Below are positions 55,813 through 63,898 of a stretch of 64,000 nt of DNA, in pieces. The translations under genes and the position numbers were made by a program. Origin of the DNA: Bradyrhizobium sp. OK095 (GTDB taxonomy: Bacteria; Pseudomonadota; Alphaproteobacteria; Rhizobiales; Xanthobacteraceae); contig NZ_FOBX01000014.1 in the NCBI RefSeq assembly GCF_900109945.1, positions 147,599-211,598 on the forward strand. Direction: 5' to 3'. Under the pieces are notes generated by a model, which made no database searches, had not been told where the DNA came from, and worked only from the letters and a program-made list of their open reading frames with translations. Numbering within the stretch: position 1 is the stretch's first letter; each line of letters opens with the position of its first letter.

Positions 55813-57249
55813 ATGCCCTCACGTCGCCGTTTCCTCCAATCCGCCGGCTCGGTTGCCGTACTCGCCGCAGCCGGCGGCCGCACGGTCCGCGCGGCGGGCC
55901 CCGGCGTCACCGAGCGGCTCGCCCGCTATATGGTCGCCGCGCGCGACCAGGAGCTACCCGAGAAAGTGCTGCTCGAATGCAAGCACCGCATTCTCGACAC
56001 GCTGGGCGCGATGGTGTCGGGCTCGCGGATGAAGCCGGGCGAGATGGCGCTGAAATATGTTCGCACGCTTGGCGGCGACATGCAGGCGTCGGTGGTCGGC
56101 TCCGACTTCCGCACCACGGCGGTCAACGCGGCGCTGGCCAACGCGATGTGCGCGCATGCCGACGAGACCGACGATTTCGAGCCTGTGACCAAGGCGCATC
56201 CCGGATGCTCGGTGGTTCCAGCGGCGCTGGCTTTCGGTGAGCGTGAGCATCGCAGCGGACAGGATGTGATTCGAGCCGTTGCGCTCGGCTATGACCTCAC
56301 CTGCCGTCTCTTGATGGCGCTGGGCCCGGATCTCGTGCGCGGCTCGCACCGGAGCGCCGAAGGAACATCCTCGACCTTCGGCGCGCTCGGCGCGGCCGCT
56401 TCGCTGGCGCGGCTCGACGAGAAGGAGATGCGCTACGCGATTTCCTATTCGTCGCAGCAGGTCGCCGGCCTGTGGAGCTGGGTGAAGGATCACGACCACA
56501 TTGAGAAGGCGTTCGATTTCGCCGGCATGGGTGCCCGTAACGGCGTCATGGCCGTCGACATGGTGAAGGCAGGCCTCACCGGCGTCGACGATGTGCTCGA
56601 CGGCACCCATAATCTCTTCATCGCGCTCTCGACCGATCCGAAGCCGGAGGAGATGGTGAAGGATCTCGGCCAGCGCTTCTACGTCACGGAGACCGCGATC
56701 AAGACATTCTCGGTCGGCTATCCCATCCAGTCGCCGCTGGATGCGATGCTGACGCTGCGCAAGCAGCACAGCCTCACGCCAGATAGCGTCCGTAGCATCC
56801 TGGTGAAGCTGCCGACCGACGCGATGGGAATTGTGGGCGAGAGCGCGATGCCTGACGTCAATTGCCAGCATCTCGTCGCGGTCGCGCTGGTCAAGGGCGC
56901 CGTCTCGTTCAACGATAGTCACGATGTCGCGCTGATGCACGATCCGAAGATTTTGGAGCAGCGCGCCAAGGTGACGCTGGCCGGCGACAAGGCGCTGATG
57001 GATCCAGCTGCGCCGCGGGGCGCTGTCGTCGAACTGACATTGACCGATGGCAGGAAGCTCGAACACTTCACCAAATATCCGCCGGGCACCAAGGAAAATC
57101 CGCTGAGCACCGAAGCCGTCGCGGCGAAGACGCGGGATCTGATCGCGCCTGTGCTGGGCAGCGACAGGGCCGAGAAGCTGATCGAGCAGATCGGCAATCT
57201 CGAGCGGCTTGACGACGTCGGCAAGTTAAGGCCATTGCTGACGGTGTGA
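55813..57249 (+). CDS. MmgE/PrpD family protein with Tat signal peptide (copy 2)
   Basis: 478 residues. MPSRRRFLQSAGSVAVLAAA is a clear Tat signal with the twin-arginine and FL, cleavage near RTVRAAG. The fold blocks are NAMCAHADETDDFEPVTKAH near residue 115 and GHRSAEGTSSTFGA-like text. It is a distant paralogue of the preceding protein, not a recent copy: the active-site region is DETDD rather than DYDDT. Tandem exported MmgE/PrpD proteins suggest a heteromer or successive steps in the periplasm. It is followed by a TctC binding protein. Confidence 0.87.
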   Translation: MPSRRRFLQSAGSVAVLAAAGGRTVRAAGPGVTERLARYMVAARDQELPEKVLLECKHRILDTLGAMVSGSRMKPGEMALKYVRTLGGDMQASVVGSDFRTTAVNAALANAMCAHADETDDFEPVTKAHPGCSVVPAALAFGEREHRSGQDVIRAVALGYDLTCRLLMALGPDLVRGSHRSAEGTSSTFGALGAAASLARLDEKEMRYAISYSSQQVAGLWSWVKDHDHIEKAFDFAGMGARNGVMAVDMVKAGLTGVDDVLDGTHNLFIALSTDPKPEEMVKDLGQRFYVTETAIKTFSVGYPIQSPLDAMLTLRKQHSLTPDSVRSILVKLPTDAMGIVGESAMPDVNCQHLVAVALVKGAVSFNDSHDVALMHDPKILEQRAKVTLAGDKALMDPAAPRGAVVELTLTDGRKLEHFTKYPPGTKENPLSTEAVAAKTRDLIAPVLGSDRAEKLIEQIGNLERLDDVGKLRPLLTV

Positions 57250-57289
57250 TGAAGCAATCAACAACAAGACAAACATCAAGGAAGTGCCC

Positions 57290-58261
57290 ATGCGCGGGGT
57301 TATACGACGCACCTTTCTGGTCGCCTGTGCGGCCGTGCTGTTCTCCGGCGCGGCTCTAGCGCAGGACTATCCCTCCCGCCCCGTCAAGATCATCGTGCCG
57401 TTCCCGGCCGGCGGGTCCAATGACATCATCGCCCGCATCGTCGCGCAGAAGCTGACCGAGCGGAACGGCCAGACTTTCCTCGTGGAGAACCGTGGCGGCG
57501 CCGGCGGAAATATCGGCGCCGAGACGGTCGCGAGCGCCGAGCCCGACGGCTACACCTTGCTTTTGACCGCACCACCTCCGCTGACGATCAACGGCTCTCT
57601 CTACAAGAAGCTGCCGTTCGATCCGGCAAAGGCGTTTGCGCCGGTGGCTCTGATCGCGTCGGTGCCGATCGTGCTGGTCGTCAATCCGTCGGTGCCGGCG
57701 AAGAACGTCGGTGAGCTGATCGCACTCGCCAAGGCCAAGCCGGGCACGTTGAATTTCGGCTCGTCCGGTATCGGCTCGACCAATCATCTCGCTGGCGAAT
57801 TGCTCAAGAGCATGGCTGGCATCGACATCGTGCACGTGCCCTATCGCGGCGCCGCGCCGGCGATGAACGATTTGCTCGCCGGACAAATCCCGTTCATGTT
57901 CGACAATATGCCGGCGGTGCTGCCGCAGATTCAAGGCAAGGCCATCAATGCGATCGCGATTGCGGGCGCCAAGCGCGCCGATGCGCTGCCCGATGTGCCT
58001 GTTGTCGCCGACACCATTCCCGGCTTCGAGGCGTCGTCATGGTTCGGACTGGTGGCCCCTAGCAAGACACCTGCGCCCGCGCTCGCCAAGCTGAGCGGCG
58101 AGCTCGAGACCATTTTGAAGATGCCTGAGGTCAAGAAGCGGCTTGCCGAGCTCGGCGCTGAGCCCGGCACGGTGTTCGGCGACGCATTCGGGCAATTCAT
58201 GACCGACGAAACCACAAAGTGGGGCAAGCTCGTCAAGGCCTCAGGCGCCACCGTGGACTAG
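57290..58261 (+). CDS. Tripartite tricarboxylate transporter-type binding protein (TctC family)
   Basis: 323-residue periplasmic protein. The Sec signal is GVIRRTFLVACAAVLFSGAA, cleavage near LAQ. The mature part begins DYPSRPVKIIVPFPAGGSNDIIAR, the Bug/TctC hallmark, and includes VENRGGAGGNIGAE and VPYRGAAPAMNDLLAGQI. ATG 57290 has AAGGA upstream; GTG 57284 is too close. No TctA or TctB permease gene is nearby, so it is an orphan binding protein, as is common in this family, perhaps acting as a sensor or scavenger for the pathway's substrate. Confidence 0.94.
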   Translation: MRGVIRRTFLVACAAVLFSGAALAQDYPSRPVKIIVPFPAGGSNDIIARIVAQKLTERNGQTFLVENRGGAGGNIGAETVASAEPDGYTLLLTAPPPLTINGSLYKKLPFDPAKAFAPVALIASVPIVLVVNPSVPAKNVGELIALAKAKPGTLNFGSSGIGSTNHLAGELLKSMAGIDIVHVPYRGAAPAMNDLLAGQIPFMFDNMPAVLPQIQGKAINAIAIAGAKRADALPDVPVVADTIPGFEASSWFGLVAPSKTPAPALAKLSGELETILKMPEVKKRLAELGAEPGTVFGDAFGQFMTDETTKWGKLVKASGATVD

Positions 58262-58270
58262 GATAGCGTC

Positions 58271-59059
58271 ATGGATTTGAATCTGGGCGGCAAGGTTGCC
58301 GTCGTCACCGGCGGCAGCATCGGCATTGGCCGCGCCATTGCCGCCGAGCTCGCGCATGAGCAGGCGCATGTCGTCATCGTCGCGCGCGACGCCGAGCGGC
58401 TCACGACGGCAGCGCAGGATATCTCGCGCGACACGGGCCGGCGTGTGATCGCCTGTGCCGGCGACATGACCAGGCCCGACGACATCGCCCGCGCGATGGC
58501 TACCGCGCGCGAGGCCTTCGGCCGCGTCGACATCCTCGTGAATAATGCCGGTGCGTCACCGATGGGCCGCATCGCGGACACGCCGGATGCGATTTGGGCC
58601 AAGTCGATCGAGCTGAAACTGCTCGGCTACATGCGCTGTGCGCGCAACGTCCTGCCGGAAATGCGCGACCGCCGCTGGGGGCGTGTCATCAACATCATCG
58701 GCCGCAGCGGGCACCAGCCGCGCGCTGCCTATATGGCTGGCGGCGCGGTCAACGCCGCGCTGCTGAACTTCACGCTGGCGCTTGCCGAGGAATGCGCGCC
58801 GGATAACGTGCTGGTGACCGGCGTTAATCCCGGTCCGGTGCAGACGGAGCGCTGGGACAGCTTGATCTCTCAAGGCGCGGCGATTGCGGGGCAGGACCAG
58901 GGCGCGACCAATGCCGCGGCCATCGCCTCGGTTCCGCTCGGCCGCGTCGGGCAGCCGCACGAGGTATCCGGCATCGTCGCGTTCCTCTGTTCAGACCGCG
59001 CATCCTTCATTACTGGTACCTGCATCAATGTCGATGGCGGTGGAACGAGGTGTATCTGA
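58271..59059 (+). CDS. SDR-family protein lacking the catalytic lysine
   Basis: 262-residue short-chain dehydrogenase fold. Cofactor-binding TGGSIGIG (13-20), NNAG (91-94) and the end block GQPHEVSGIVAFLCSDRASFITG are intact. The active-site Tyr154 is in RAAYMAGGAVNAAL, but the position four residues on, normally Lys, is Gly158. Ser146 of GRSG may fill the serine position. The reaction may be impaired or different from a normal oxidoreduction. It starts nine bases after tctC and overlaps the alpha/beta hydrolase by TGATG. Confidence 0.88.
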   Translation: MDLNLGGKVAVVTGGSIGIGRAIAAELAHEQAHVVIVARDAERLTTAAQDISRDTGRRVIACAGDMTRPDDIARAMATAREAFGRVDILVNNAGASPMGRIADTPDAIWAKSIELKLLGYMRCARNVLPEMRDRRWGRVINIIGRSGHQPRAAYMAGGAVNAALLNFTLALAEECAPDNVLVTGVNPGPVQTERWDSLISQGAAIAGQDQGATNAAAIASVPLGRVGQPHEVSGIVAFLCSDRASFITGTCINVDGGGTRCI

Positions 59060-59877
59060 TGGGTAGCGAACTGCGGAAGATCGGTGTCAGCGACGATTGC
59101 GAGCTTGCGGTTCGTATCGACGATTATCTGCTGCCATGGGACACCAAGCCGCCGGTCGTGATGCTGCACGGGCTTGCCGAAAGCGGCGAGGCGTTCCGGC
59201 GCTGGGTGCCGTATTTCGCCACGCATCATCTCGTGGTTCGGCCCGATCTGCGCGGCTATGGCGATTCGACGCCGATGCAGGGCGACTATGTCTATCGTTT
59301 CGCGGGCCTCGGCGACGACATCATCCGGATGCTGGACGCGCTGAAGCTCGACCGCGTGTTTCTGGTCGGCGGCAAGATCGGCGGCACGCTGGCGATGCAT
59401 CTCACGGCCAAGCATCCCGACCGCGTAATCGCAGTTGCCGCAGTCGGTGCGCCGGCCTCGCTGACCGCGTTCAATGAGCGGGCGCCGACCTGGCGCAAGC
59501 AGATCCGCGAGCAGGGCGTCGAGCCCTGGGTGCGCGAGACCACCGCCGGCCGGCTCGGCTCGTCGTTGCCGCCCGCGGCGCTCGACTGGTGGATCGCGCT
59601 GATGTCGAAGACCAAGGCCTCGACGCTCGAAGCCTTCCTCAAGATGGTGCCGACGGTGGACGTGACCGGCGAGCTTCCTTCGATCAAGCGACCGGCGCTC
59701 GTCATCACGACGACCGGCTCGGGGCTCGGTAGCGTCGATTCCGTCAAGGCTTGGCAGGAGACGATCCCCGGCTCGAAGCTCGAAGTGCTGCCCGGCGATT
59801 CCTATCACGTCGCGGCCACGGATCCCGACGTCTGCGCGCGAAAAGTTCGAGAGTTCTTCGATCGGCTGAAGATATAA
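59059..59877 (+). CDS. Alpha/beta hydrolase fold protein with Lys at the nucleophile position
   Basis: 272 residues. The fold is recognisable: VVMLHGLAESGEAFRRWVP, VRPDLRGYGDST, and His250 in GDSYHVAATDP. The nucleophile elbow, normally G-x-S-x-G, reads LVGGKIGGTLA with Lys106 in place of Ser. The acid position is also unclear. It may be a non-hydrolytic family member such as a lyase or binding protein. ATG 59059 overlaps the SDR stop (TGATG) and has GAGGTG upstream. Paired with an SDR that also lacks a catalytic residue. Confidence 0.85.
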   Translation: MGSELRKIGVSDDCELAVRIDDYLLPWDTKPPVVMLHGLAESGEAFRRWVPYFATHHLVVRPDLRGYGDSTPMQGDYVYRFAGLGDDIIRMLDALKLDRVFLVGGKIGGTLAMHLTAKHPDRVIAVAAVGAPASLTAFNERAPTWRKQIREQGVEPWVRETTAGRLGSSLPPAALDWWIALMSKTKASTLEAFLKMVPTVDVTGELPSIKRPALVITTTGSGLGSVDSVKAWQETIPGSKLEVLPGDSYHVAATDPDVCARKVREFFDRLKI

Positions 59878-59944
59878 GAGACGTGTCCGAATAGGGCCCA
59901 CCAAGAGGTCCGGACGAAGCATACAACGAATGGGGAGCAACGCG

Positions 59945-62104
59945 ATGAAGCTAAGGCGAATGCTGGCCGGTTATCTCGGCGCGACGGCACTGTTGCATGC
60001 CGGCGCCGTGATGGCGGCGAATGTCGAGATCTCCGCCAACGACATCGGCGGACAGGTGACCAGCGACAAGGGTGCGGAGGCCGGCGTCTGGGTCATTGCC
60101 GAGACCAGGGACCTGCCGACCAAATACGCGAAGGTGGTGGTTACCGACGATCAGGGCCGCTTCGTCATCCCGGATCTTCCCGCCGCCAACTACAAGGTCT
60201 GGGTGCGCGGCTATGGCTTGCAAGACACCGCGCAGCAGGATTCGCGTCCCGGCAAGGCGGTGGACTTCAAGGCCGCCGCCGCCTCGACCAAGCAGGACGC
60301 GCAGAATTATCCGGGCATGTACTGGTATTCGATGCTCGACATCCCGAAGCCCGAGGAATTTCCGGGCACCGGCGATAAGGGCAACAAGATGCCTGAGACG
60401 ATGAAGTCGCAGGCGCAGTGGGTCGATACGGTCAAGAACATGTGCCAATCGTGCCACGCGCTCGGTACGCGCGGCATCCGCGAAATCCCCAAGTTGTTTA
60501 CCGACGGCTACGATTCCCACACCGCGTGGGCGATCCGTACCCAGGCCGGCCAGGCCCAGGAATACATGGCGACAGTGTTGGCGAGCATGGGTCCAGAGAA
60601 GGTCTACGACCTCTTTTCGAAATGGACCGATCGTATCGCAGGCGGCGAGCTGCCCTTCGACAAGCCCGAGCGGCCCAAGGGCATTGAGCGCAACGTCGTC
60701 TTCACGATATGGGATTGGGCGGCGCCGACGCGCTATCAGCACGACGCAATCTCGACCGACAAGCGTAACCCGCGCGTCAATGCCAACGGCCTGATCTACG
60801 GATCGTCGGAGGAGAGCTCCGATCTCGTGCCAACCCTCGACCCCGTGAAGAACATCGCCGGCACCATCAAGCATCCTTATCTCGATCCGAACACGCCGTC
60901 GTCGACCGACGCGCCGCGGGGCCCGTCGGCCTATTGGGGCGACGAGCCGATCTGGGATGGTCACACCAGCATCCACAACGTCATGATGGACGAGCAGGGC
61001 AAGGTCTGGTTCACGGCGCGCCTGCGTCCGCCGGCCAATCCCGATTACTGCAAGCAGGGATCGGACCTGCCGTCGGCAAAGGTCGCGCCGCAGGCGACCT
61101 CGTTGCGGCAACTGTCGCGCTTCGATCCCGCGACGGGCAAGTGGGACCTCATCAACACCTGCTTCACGACGCATCACCTCTATTTCGACGACGATGCCAA
61201 CCAGACGCTGTGGACCAGCTCCGGTGGCCCCGGTCTCGGTGGTGGCCTGGTTGGCTGGCTCAACACGAAGCAGTATCGCGAGACGCTCGACGCGGTGAAA
61301 TCGCAGGGCTGGACGCCGCTGATCATCGACACCAACGGCAACGGCAAGCGCGACGCCTATGTCGAGCACAAGGACCCGGTGGATCCGACCAAGGACAAGC
61401 GCATTGCGGCATCGTTCTACGGCATCATGCCGAGCCCGGTCGACGATACGATCTGGGGCCAGGCGATGGACCGCGGCTTCTCGCGCATCGACCAGCCTGG
61501 CTACATCGTTCGCGTGATGCCCGGGCCGGATCCCGCCAATACAGCGCTGGCCGAAGTGTACCAGCCGCCGGAGGGTACGTTCGGACCTCGCGGTCTCGAC
61601 ATCGGGCTTGATGGCGTGGTGTGGACGGTCTTGTCCAGTGGTCATCTCGCAAGCTTCGACCGCAAGCTCTGCAAGGGCCCGCTCAACGGGCCGGCGACGG
61701 CGGACGGCAAGCAATGCCCGGAAGGGTGGAAGATCTGGCGCATGCCCGGACCGCAGTTCCGAGGGCTCGATGCCAGCGGCAGCACCAACCACGCCTATTA
61801 TGTCTGGGTGGACCGCTACAACACGTTCGGACTTGGAGCTAACGTGCCGATCGCAAGCGCGAACGGCAGCGAGTCGCTGCTTGCGCTAGTCGATGGTCAA
61901 TTGGTGAACCTGCGCAATCCGTATCCGCTGGGCTTCTTCACCAAGAATGTCGACGGCCGCATCGACGATCCCAATACCGGCTGGAAAGGTCGCGGCCTGT
62001 GGAGCACGACGGGAACGCGAGCGAGCTTCCACGGCGAGGGCGGCAAGGAGGCCTCTCCCAAGGTTTACAAAGTGCAGATGCGGCCAGATCCATTGGCCCA
62101 CTAG
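59945..62104 (+). CDS. Exported c-type cytochrome with carboxypeptidase-regulatory-like and beta-propeller-like regions
   Basis: 719 residues. A Sec signal (LAGYLGATALLHAGAVMA, cleavage about residue 24) is followed by a small beta-sandwich like carboxypeptidase regulatory domains (about 30-112, GVWVIAETRDLPT to DLPAANYKVWVRGYG). One heme c site, CQSCH (167-171), is then followed by about 480 residues with repeated blocks such as NVMMDEQGKVWFTARLR and GLDIGLDGVVWTVLSSG, suggesting a virginiamycin-lyase-like beta-propeller. It could be a periplasmic redox enzyme or electron-coupled lyase. GGGGAG precedes ATG 59945. The exact reaction is unknown. Confidence 0.8.
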   Translation: MKLRRMLAGYLGATALLHAGAVMAANVEISANDIGGQVTSDKGAEAGVWVIAETRDLPTKYAKVVVTDDQGRFVIPDLPAANYKVWVRGYGLQDTAQQDSRPGKAVDFKAAAASTKQDAQNYPGMYWYSMLDIPKPEEFPGTGDKGNKMPETMKSQAQWVDTVKNMCQSCHALGTRGIREIPKLFTDGYDSHTAWAIRTQAGQAQEYMATVLASMGPEKVYDLFSKWTDRIAGGELPFDKPERPKGIERNVVFTIWDWAAPTRYQHDAISTDKRNPRVNANGLIYGSSEESSDLVPTLDPVKNIAGTIKHPYLDPNTPSSTDAPRGPSAYWGDEPIWDGHTSIHNVMMDEQGKVWFTARLRPPANPDYCKQGSDLPSAKVAPQATSLRQLSRFDPATGKWDLINTCFTTHHLYFDDDANQTLWTSSGGPGLGGGLVGWLNTKQYRETLDAVKSQGWTPLIIDTNGNGKRDAYVEHKDPVDPTKDKRIAASFYGIMPSPVDDTIWGQAMDRGFSRIDQPGYIVRVMPGPDPANTALAEVYQPPEGTFGPRGLDIGLDGVVWTVLSSGHLASFDRKLCKGPLNGPATADGKQCPEGWKIWRMPGPQFRGLDASGSTNHAYYVWVDRYNTFGLGANVPIASANGSESLLALVDGQLVNLRNPYPLGFFTKNVDGRIDDPNTGWKGRGLWSTTGTRASFHGEGGKEASPKVYKVQMRPDPLAH

Positions 62105-62164
62105 GTGTTTTGCCCTATGAATAGCGCCGTTACAGACGAGCGGCCAAACCAACGGAACAGGATC

Positions 62165-62956
62165 ATGACAAAAACCTCTCGACGTGACATGCTCACTGCC
62201 GCAGCCGCGATGGCGGCGGCAGGTGTCGCCGGAGCAACGCCGGCCGCGGCGCAAGCCGGGCCGAAGCCGATCTTCGCGGTGCCGATGGTCACGATCCCGA
62301 TCGTCGGCGAGACCCAAGTGTTCCAGGTTCGTCGCATCTATTGCATCGGCCGCAATTATGCCGCGCACGCGATCGAGCGCGGCTCGGATCCGAACCGCGA
62401 GCCGCCGTTCTTCTTCCAGAAGCCGACCGACGCGATCCAGAACGTCGCGGTGGGCGAGGTCGCGGACCATCTCTATCCGTCGCTGACCAAGAACTATCAT
62501 CACGAGGTCGAGCTTGTGGCCGCGTTGAAATCCGGTGGTAGCAACATCCCGGCCGAGAAGGCGCTCGACCACGTCTATGGTTACGCGCTCGGCCTCGACA
62601 TGACCCGGCGCGACCTCCAGAACGGCATGGCCGCGGAAAAGAAGCCGTGGGAGATCGGCAAGAGCTTTGACCATGCCGCGGTGATCGGACCGATCCACCC
62701 CGCGAGCAAGACCGGCCATTTCGAGAAGGGCGCGATCTCGCTGGCGATCAACGGCACGGTGAAGCAGAGCTCAGATCTCAGCAAGATGATCTGGAGCGTC
62801 GCCGAGCAGATCGCAAAGCTGTCGGAAGCGTTCGAGCTGAAGGCCGGCGACATCATCTATTCGGGCACGCCGGAGAATGTCGGCCCGGTGGTGAAGGGCG
62901 ACGTGCTGCTGTGCAAGCTCGAGGGCTTGCCGGATATGTCGATCAAGATCGTCTGA
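62165..62956 (+). CDS. Fumarylacetoacetate hydrolase family protein with Tat signal
   Basis: 263 residues. MTKTSRRDMLTAAAAMAAAG, ending near TPAAAQA, is a Tat-type signal. The mature part holds the FAH-family blocks IGRNYAAHAIE, FFFQKPTDAI, the metal ligands in YHHEVELVAAL, and GDIIYSGTPENVGPV. Members hydrolyse C-C bonds in acylpyruvates or isomerise/decarboxylate related acids, normally in the cytoplasm. Export is unusual and matches the two Tat-exported MmgE/PrpD proteins upstream. An in-frame upstream ATG (62117) would bury the signal, so 62165 is preferred. Confidence 0.88.
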   Translation: MTKTSRRDMLTAAAAMAAAGVAGATPAAAQAGPKPIFAVPMVTIPIVGETQVFQVRRIYCIGRNYAAHAIERGSDPNREPPFFFQKPTDAIQNVAVGEVADHLYPSLTKNYHHEVELVAALKSGGSNIPAEKALDHVYGYALGLDMTRRDLQNGMAAEKKPWEIGKSFDHAAVIGPIHPASKTGHFEKGAISLAINGTVKQSSDLSKMIWSVAEQIAKLSEAFELKAGDIIYSGTPENVGPVVKGDVLLCKLEGLPDMSIKIV

Positions 62957-62991
62957 ATCGTCCAGCGGATACTCGCGCCGGGAGGTGCAAC

Positions 62992-63774
62992 ATGTTGCGG
63001 CATGCCGTGATCGCCACGTTGAGCCTCGTCTTTGCTGTCGCTGGGGCAAAGGCCGAAGGTACGAACGACATCGCGCCGACGGGAACGCTGCGCGTGGCGG
63101 TGGCCGTCGGCCCCGCCGCGTCGGCGTTCTGGACGACACGCGATCCGTCCACGAGGAAGCCGCGCGGCGTCACCGTCGATCTCGCCAAGGCTGCGGCTGA
63201 CAAGCTGCACGTTCCGCTGCGACTTGTCGAATACCAGAGCTCCGACGAAATCGCCGCGGCCGCGAGTAAGGACGTCTGGGATCTCTCCTTCATGCCGGCG
63301 GACGTCAAGCGCGAGCCTTTCGTCGACCAGGGACCCGCTTATGTCGCGTATTTGAGCGGCTATCTCGTGCGCGCAGGCTCGGACATCCGCTCCGCTGCGG
63401 ATGTCGATCGAACTGGAATGCGGGTCGGCTGCATCGAGGGAACGTCGACATCACGTACGGTCGAGAAGTCTTTGAAGCAGGCCAAGCTGACCAAGTTCGT
63501 GAAGCCGGAAGAGGCGGCCGAATTGATCGGCAAAGGTGAGCTCGATGCGCTCGCGATGGGCATGGGGGCTTTGGAAGATCTGTCGCGCAAGCTGCCCGGA
63601 ACCAGGGTGCTGGACGACGTGGTTCAATCGACCGGCGTGGTCGTGGTCGTTCCGAAGGGCAAGGCCGTGGCGAAGGCCTGGGCCGTTCATTTCCTCGATG
63701 AGGCCAAGGCGGACGGCACCGTGCGCCGCGCGCTCGACAGCGGCGGATTTACCAGCGAGAAGGTCGCGCCGTAG
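62992..63774 (+). CDS. Periplasmic binding protein, family 3 (amino-acid type), orphan
   Basis: 260 residues with a Sec signal (HAVIATLSLVFAVAGAKA, cleavage near residue 20). TGTLRVAVAVGPAASAF is the usual family 3 start, and VWDLSFMPADVKREPFVDQ the ligand-pocket region. A GGGAGG site lies before ATG 62992. There is no permease or ATPase beside it in the window. Following the FAH-family gene, it may deliver a periplasmic product to a transporter encoded elsewhere or act as a sensor. Confidence 0.9.
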   Translation: MLRHAVIATLSLVFAVAGAKAEGTNDIAPTGTLRVAVAVGPAASAFWTTRDPSTRKPRGVTVDLAKAAADKLHVPLRLVEYQSSDEIAAAASKDVWDLSFMPADVKREPFVDQGPAYVAYLSGYLVRAGSDIRSAADVDRTGMRVGCIEGTSTSRTVEKSLKQAKLTKFVKPEEAAELIGKGELDALAMGMGALEDLSRKLPGTRVLDDVVQSTGVVVVVPKGKAVAKAWAVHFLDEAKADGTVRRALDSGGFTSEKVAP

Positions 63775-63781
63775 TTTTTAA

Positions 63782-63898
63782 CCTCGCCCCGCTTGCGGGG
63801 AGAGGTCGGAATTTGCGGGAGCAAATTCCGGGTGAGGGGGCACCGGTCTCTCGACGACCTCATGTGTGGAGAGAGCCCCTCACCCCAACCCTCTCCCC
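63782..63898. repeat. Palindromic intergenic repeat (family B, copy 2)
   Basis: A nested palindrome starting seven bases after the last gene: a CCTC...GAGG hairpin (63782-63805), a perfect 10-bp stem CGGAATTTGC-GGGA-GCAAATTCCG (63807-63830), and GGTGAGGGG (63831-63839) pairing with CCCCTCACC (63876-63884). CCTCTCCCC near 63890-63898 also pairs back to GGGGAGAGG (63797-63805). It is related to the element at 32427-32580 and may end the long catabolic transcript. The remaining bases to 64000 show no gene. Confidence 0.85.
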
